Source: Peptococcaceae bacterium
GTDB taxonomy: Bacteria > Bacillota > Peptococcia > Peptococcales > Peptococcaceae
Length of the DNA stretch: 18,109 nt
NCBI GenBank assembly: GCA_017622155.1
Contig: JAGARS010000011.1
Span: 1 to 18,109 of the forward strand
Direction of reading: 5' to 3'
The position numbers and the translations under genes were made by a program. Positions 16,915 to 18,109 of the stretch are shown one piece after another. How positions within the stretch are numbered: position 1 is the stretch's first letter; each line of letters opens with the position of its first letter. Under the pieces are notes generated by a model that saw only the letters and a list, made by a program, of their open reading frames with translations, was not told the DNA's origin and did not search any database.

Positions 16915-17823
16915 CTATGTTTTTTTCGCACGGGGATGTGCTGCTTTGTATACATCCAGCATCTGTTCACCCAGTAAATGCGTATAAATCTGTGTAGTAG
17001 CAATATCAGCATGGCCCAGCATTTCCTGAATAGCGCGCAAATCAGCGCCATTAGACAATAAATGTGTTGCAAACGAATGCCGCAGCACATGAGGCGTAAT
17101 CTCCGTTGTGATTCCTGCCTCTTTACCGTATTTTTTGAGCAGTTTCCAAAACCCCTGACGGCTTAAACCTTTACCTGTTTTATTAAGAAACAGTGTATCC
17201 GTCTGCCAATTGTTGTCCACTTTCGGACGACAATGGTTGATATACTGTTCTAATGCGGCAAGGGCATATCGTCCCAATGGAATAATACGTTCTTTCGCAC
17301 CTTTCCCAAAACATCGCACATAAGCCATCTCAAAGCTGATATCTGACAGCTTTAACGTAATCAATTCACTAACCCTAAGTCCGGATGCATAGAGCAGTTC
17401 CAGCATTGCTTTATCTCTGCAGCCATGCGGTGTGGTCACATCAGGAGCATCCAGCAAACGTTCTACTTCTTCAATGGTTAGATATTTAGGCAGAGTTTTT
17501 TCTTTGCGTGGAGTATCCAGCACTTCTCCCAAATTGTAGTCCGTATATTTTTCCATATAAAGAAATCGGAAAAAACTTTTCAGCGCAGCCACATTTCGCG
17601 CACGGGTAGTATTGGTAATCTCCTCCTGCTTCATCGTAGCCATATAACCACGAATGGTGCTATTATCTACTTGATTCCAGCGGTGAATTTCCGAATCCTC
17701 CAGATACTGGGCAAATTTACGCACATCATTGCTGTATGCTTCTATCGTATTATGCGAAGCGCCTTTTTCTACTGTCAGAAATACAATATAATCATCAATT
17801 GCCTGGTGAATCATTGTTCTCAT
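16915..17823 (-). CDS. xerD: Tyrosine recombinase XerD
   Basis: Partner of XerC in dimer resolution at dif; in known systems FtsK or SpoIIIE translocases bring the sites together and FtsK activates XerD. The catalytic set is complete: R150 (ASGLRVSEL), K174 (GKGAKERI), H245 and R248 (HVLRHSFATHLL), H271 (GHADIATTQ) and nucleophile Y280 (IYTHLL). The protein has 302 aa from the ATG at 17823, with AGGA 9 nt upstream; an ATG three codons later (17814) is also possible. XerD rather than XerC is assigned from the neighbours, SpoIIM-like upstream and deoB downstream, as in Bacillus, and from the THLLGEQMLDVYKAAHPRA tail. A good promoter lies directly upstream. Confidence 0.95.
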   Translation of the reverse strand: MRTMIHQAIDDYIVFLTVEKGASHNTIEAYSNDVRKFAQYLEDSEIHRWNQVDNSTIRGYMATMKQEEITNTTRARNVAALKSFFRFLYMEKYTDYNLGEVLDTPRKEKTLPKYLTIEEVERLLDAPDVTTPHGCRDKAMLELLYASGLRVSELITLKLSDISFEMAYVRCFGKGAKERIIPLGRYALAALEQYINHCRPKVDNNWQTDTLFLNKTGKGLSRQGFWKLLKKYGKEAGITTEITPHVLRHSFATHLLSNGADLRAIQEMLGHADIATTQIYTHLLGEQMLDVYKAAHPRAKKT

Positions 17824-17856
17824 CCCATTCTTTCCTGTTCAATATATATTAAATAT

Positions 17857-17884
17857 ATTATACCACACTCTGTGCCTGTGTAAA
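17857..17884 (-). promoter_or_regulatory. Promoter of xerD-deoB-pdp
   Basis: On the - strand, -35 TTTACA (17884-17879) and consensus -10 TATAAT (17862-17857) are 16 bp apart, with TGG before the -10 making it an extended element. It lies in the gap between the SpoIIM-like gene and xerD. Confidence 0.72.
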
Positions 17885-17892
17885 ACAATTCT

Positions 17893-18109
17893 TCATAGTC
17901 TATGTAAATAATAAAAAACTGCTAGTCCATCTATAGTGCTCACTGCAATCATACCCAAAAGCATGGCTGCAAAAAAGGCCGTATACTGCAGCAGCTGCCG
18001 TATGGGGCTTTGAATACTGCCAGTCAGCAGCGACAAAGAAAACCTGTATGCTTTCATCACAGCAATCCATAGTATCGGAACAAACAATAGACGGCAAATA
18101 AACAATAAC
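17893..18109 (-). CDS. C-terminal part of a SpoIIM-like (stage II sporulation protein M) membrane protein, cut by the window edge
   Basis: The frame is open to the right end of the window, so only about 72 C-terminal residues are visible and the start lies outside. They form two hydrophobic segments: FICRLLFVPILWIAVMKA, then after a short polar stretch LLQYTAFFAAMLLGMIAV, ending FYYLHRL. This is the pattern of the SpoIIM C-terminus, a polytopic protein of the DMP engulfment complex in endospore formers. The position just before xerD matches the spoIIM location in many Bacillota. The call rests on topology, a weak resemblance and synteny, so it is moderate. Homologues also persist in some non-sporulating Bacillota. 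Confidence 0.55.
   Translation of the reverse strand, partial: LLFICRLLFVPILWIAVMKAYRFSLSLLTGSIQSPIRQLLQYTAFFAAMLLGMIAVSTIDGLAVFYYLHRL

Overview
The window looks like a piece of chromosome from a moderately AT-rich Bacillota. Gene order dprA-topA-trmFO-xerC-hslV-hslU-rpsB-tsf-pyrH-frr, the folate-dependent TrmFO, an OhrR like that of Bacillus, and a SpoIIM-like gene next to xerD-deoB-pdp all support this. Class Negativicutes is possible but cannot be proven here. There are no rRNA or tRNA genes, insertion sequences, prophage genes or CRISPR arrays.

Left arm (1 to about 11,240, all genes on +): a terminator from an upstream gene; dprA (DNA uptake/recombination); topA; trmFO (tRNA m5U54), overlapping topA by 50 bp; a strongly structured non-coding RNA candidate ending in a U-tract (4699-4858); xerC; the HslVU protease pair; then rpsB-tsf with a promoter and structured leader; then pyrH-frr after an intrinsic terminator. 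codY (usual between hslU and rpsB) and uppS (usual after frr) are absent from their usual places.

Junction (about 11,204-11,404): two intrinsic terminators face each other, one for frr from the left and one for ohrR from the right. Between them lies a 28-bp sequence with the architecture of a dif site: an 11-bp XerC-type arm, a 6-bp spacer and an 11-bp XerD-type arm (11335-11362). Every gene to its left is on + and every gene to its right is on -, as expected where two replichores meet. xerC and xerD each lie about 5.5 kb from the candidate site, on opposite arms.

Right arm (11,417-18,109, all genes on -, described from right to left): the 3' end of a SpoIIM-like membrane protein gene; xerD with its own promoter; deoB and pdp (nucleoside salvage); an unrecognised Cys-rich small protein whose ribosome binding site lies inside a hairpin; a SAM-dependent methyltransferase split by a 1-nt frameshift in an A7 run and driven by a promoter built from 12-bp tandem repeats; and an OhrR-type organic-peroxide sensor carrying a second cysteine.

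The main result is that the window probably spans the replication terminus, with the dif site and both of its recombinases. The second is the structured RNA upstream of xerC.
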